A DNA stretch of 64,000 nt from Hymenobacter sublimis (GTDB taxonomy: Bacteria > Bacteroidota > Bacteroidia > Cytophagales > Hymenobacteraceae): assembly GCF_023101345.1 (NCBI RefSeq), contig NZ_CP095848.1, forward strand, positions 1,921,501 to 1,985,500, written 5' to 3'. A program made the translations under genes and the position numbers. Below, piece by piece: positions 62,423-64,000 of this stretch (its first letter is position 1; each line of letters opens with the position of its first letter). The notes under the pieces were generated by a model. The model did no database searches and had not been told where the DNA came from. It saw only the letters and a program-made list of their open reading frames with translations.

Positions 62423-62587
62423 GCCACCGCCCCAACCAGCGGCGCGTGAACCAGCGGAACTGGTTCGGCCGTTACCTGTAGCAAGACAAGCGCCCCGTCT
62501 GCCGTTTTTCGGAGCGGGGCGTATTGATTACCAGAAGTGGCCTGCCGGCGGTTAGCGGTGGGGTCGTTTCCTTAAAAGACAAGTCCC

Positions 62588-63478
62588 ATGGCAACCGAAT
62601 ATCGGGAAGAGCACCGCCGGGAGGCCCTCTTGGGCACGGTGATGATTAATGCGGCCCTGGCTGCCCTGTTCTTCTTTACCGTGTTCAAAGGCCCCGATCC
62701 GCCCCTGGATGAGCTGGCCGGCGGCGACGGGGTGGAGTTGAACTACGGGGTAGATGAGGTAGGCTCCGGCGACATCCAGAGCCAAGCCCCCGCCAACGAG
62801 TCGCAGAACCGGGAGGACAGCCGCCCGCCGGCCGCCCAGCCCGACCCCACGCCGCCCCAACCCGTCGCCCAGCCCGACCCCACACCGCCCACTGAGGAGC
62901 GGGTAGTAACCAGCGAGGCCGAGGAAAGTCCCGTGACGGTGCCACCCGTGAAAAAGGTAGCCGAGGCGCCCAAGGAAGAAGTAAAACCCGAGCCTCCGCG
63001 CCCGAAAGTGGACCAGCGGGCCGTGTTCACGCCCCGCGCCAACCGCGCCGACGGCGGCGGCAACGGGGTGAACGGCACCAGCAACGCCCCCACCGGCAAC
63101 AACAACGGCGACAACCCCGGTACCGTGGGCGACAAGGGCGACCCGCGCGGCACCTACGGCGGCACGGCTTATTCCGGCGAGCCGGGCAAGGGCGGCCGCG
63201 GCACCAGCCCCGGCAGCGGCGGCCTGGAAATGTCCGGTTGGGCCGTAGTCAGCAAGCCGGATGTTGTTGGGGTAGACAACAACTCCGGGTTTGTGCGCTA
63301 CAAGATCAAAATCAACGCCGATGGGGAAGTGGAATCGGTAACGAAGGTTTCGGGGAACGTGTCACCTGCACAAGACCGTATGTGCCGCGATGCTCTGGAG
63401 AAGGTGGAATTCCGCCGCACCAGTTCCGCTGAGGGCGGGGCTACCGGCTTCTACACGTTCCGCTTTACGGTACAATAA
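62588..63478 (+). CDS. TonB-like energy transducer
   Basis: The 296-residue protein has a cytoplasmic N-tail, one membrane helix (TVMINAALAALFFFTVFKG), a long Pro-rich linker (about 60-150; repeated QPDPTPP), a Gly/Asn-rich segment (about 155-215) and a C-terminal TonB-like domain (about 215-296; SGFVRYKIKINADGEVESVT, DALEKVEFRR, GFYTFRFTVQ). TonB carries energy from ExbB/ExbD to outer-membrane receptors. The Pro-rich linker supports a periplasm-spanning role. A TolA-like function is the alternative. A degenerate hairpin and a terminator follow. Confidence 0.86.
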   Translation: MATEYREEHRREALLGTVMINAALAALFFFTVFKGPDPPLDELAGGDGVELNYGVDEVGSGDIQSQAPANESQNREDSRPPAAQPDPTPPQPVAQPDPTPPTEERVVTSEAEESPVTVPPVKKVAEAPKEEVKPEPPRPKVDQRAVFTPRANRADGGGNGVNGTSNAPTGNNNGDNPGTVGDKGDPRGTYGGTAYSGEPGKGGRGTSPGSGGLEMSGWAVVSKPDVVGVDNNSGFVRYKIKINADGEVESVTKVSGNVSPAQDRMCRDALEKVEFRRTSSAEGGATGFYTFRFTVQ

Positions 63479-63504
63479 CTTTGGCATTCAGCGCATTCTG
63501 TGCA

Positions 63505-63575
63505 TCAAGCAGAGACGAAGAAGCTGGATTCATCACAAGAGGCTAATCCAGATTCCTCGCTTCACTCGAAATGAC
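63505..63575. repeat. Degenerate GAATCT-type palindromic repeat
   Basis: The right arm TCCAGATTCCTCGCTTCAC is well preserved, but the left arm (AAGCAGAGACGAAGAAGCTG) has many changes, leaving an imperfect hairpin. It appears to be a decayed member of the TCATTCC family, 27 bases after the TonB-like gene stop. Confidence 0.6.
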
Positions 63576-63580
63576 AACCG

Positions 63581-63613
63581 AAAGCGCCGCCTTACTAGCT
63601 AGGGCGGCGCTTT
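63581..63613 (+). terminator. Intrinsic terminator of the ExbB-ExbD-TonB unit
   Basis: Perfect 11-base arms AAAGCGCCGCC and GGCGGCGCTTT around an 11-base loop, following the degenerate repeat. The T-tract is short (TTT), so efficiency may be moderate. Confidence 0.8.
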
Positions 63614-63653
63614 CTGCATTATTCAGCAAGAACGCAAAGCAGGCGTAGGCGCT

Positions 63654-63661
63654 TACCTTTG
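63654..63661 (+). promoter_or_regulatory. -7 promoter box of folC
   Basis: TACCTTTG matches TAnnTTTG, only 27 bases before the ATG, implying a short leader. Confidence 0.65.
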
Positions 63662-63688
63662 CGCCCTGAAATTCTCGCTTCGTTTCCC

Positions 63689-64000
63689 ATGACCTACCAG
63701 CAAACCCTCGACTACCTTTACCAGCAGTTGCCCATGTTTCAGCGGGTAGGGGAAGCGGGGTACAAGCCGGGGCTGGAGCGTACCGAGGCCCTGGCCGCGG
63801 CCATGGGCAACCCTGAGCGTACGTTTCGGAGCGTGCATGTGGCGGGCACCAATGGCAAGGGCAGCTCCTCGAACCTGCTGGCCGCGGTACTCCAGGCCGC
63901 TGGCTACAAAGTGGGCCTCTACACCTCGCCCCACCTCAAGGAATTCACGGAGCGCATCAAAGTAAACGGCCAGGACCTGGCGCCCGACTACCTCGTGGCC
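63689..64000 (+). CDS. folC: Bifunctional folylpolyglutamate/dihydrofolate synthase, 3'-truncated
   Basis: The first 104 codons are present before the window ends. They read MTYQQTLDYLYQQLPMFQRV, then the ATP-binding loop VHVAGTNGKGSSSNLLAAVL and YKVGLYTSPHLKEFTERIKV, which identify the FolC/Mur-ligase-like family. FolC adds glutamates to tetrahydrofolate and often also makes dihydrofolate from dihydropteroate. The P-loop and the SPHL motif are intact. The start lies 27 bases after a TACCTTTG promoter box. The gene is cut by the window edge, not broken. Confidence 0.95.
   Translation, partial: MTYQQTLDYLYQQLPMFQRVGEAGYKPGLERTEALAAAMGNPERTFRSVHVAGTNGKGSSSNLLAAVLQAAGYKVGLYTSPHLKEFTERIKVNGQDLAPDYLVA

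Overview
The window looks like a chromosomal segment of a GC-rich member of the Bacteroidetes, most likely Hymenobacter or a close relative in the Cytophagales. The evidence is a short (287 aa) primary sigma factor, promoters with the Bacteroidetes -7 box TAnnTTTG (usually TACCTTTG), a type IX secretion sorting domain, a sphingolipid-type serine palmitoyltransferase, the bacillithiol enzyme BshB1, a histone-H1-like Lys/Ala-rich protein and an HU-CCDC81/SPOR envelope protein. There are no rRNA genes, CRISPR arrays, complete insertion sequences or recognisable prophages. One tRNA (Met, CAT anticodon) was found.

Layout. 1-1600: infC-rpmI-rplT translation operon, with infC apparently starting at a rare ATA codon. 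1700-4770: a small accessory stretch: an XRE-type repressor divergent from a two-gene unit of unknown function across a 50-bp palindrome, then a STAS/SEC14-like protein and another small unknown gene. 4770-15270: housekeeping genes (tRNA-Met, START-like protein, LptF/G-type permease, rpsO, pnp, rpoD, trxB, M23/LysM peptidase, aldo-keto reductase, bshB1). 15800-38000: a large exopolysaccharide region. Two clan GH-A glycosidases on the + strand, the second with discoidin-like, Ig-like, PA14 and type IX sorting domains, converge on an eleven-gene minus-strand cluster: response regulator, priming glycosyl-1-phosphate transferase, half-length TolC-like protein, Wzc/GumC-like chain-length protein with a decayed kinase site, Wzy-like polymerase, three GT2 enzymes, a GT14 enzyme, a GT4-like enzyme and a Wzx flippase. 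A five-module hybrid histidine kinase lies just upstream.

38300-46100: metabolic and replication genes (PLP-dependent dehydratase/racemase, accC, serine palmitoyltransferase, histone-like protein, tyrS, holA). 46100-51600: a zinc-ribbon membrane protein, an Xre-RES toxin-antitoxin pair with two operator-like boxes exactly 21 bp apart, a SWIM-SNF2 helicase and a small unknown protein. 51570-54160: an unusual secreted fusion of a carboxypeptidase-regulatory-like domain to an alpha/beta hydrolase, and an unknown exported protein. 54350-63480: a probable envelope machine (very long periplasmic TPR protein, TonB-receptor-like barrel, HU/SPOR protein, ExbB/TolQ, ExbD/TolR, TonB-like transducer), followed by folC, which runs off the end.

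The most striking unexplained feature is a set of large palindromic repeats placed almost always just after stop codons. Some supply or overlap the stop codon. Several sequence families share this architecture. One is composite: an outer element with GTAGAGACGC / GCGTCTCTAC ends and end hairpins encloses a TCATTCCGAG...CTCGGAATGA hairpin. Two filled copies and one apparently empty copy lie within 12 kb. Genes followed by these hairpins mostly lack a classical terminator, which suggests a role in mRNA 3' ends, mobility, or both.
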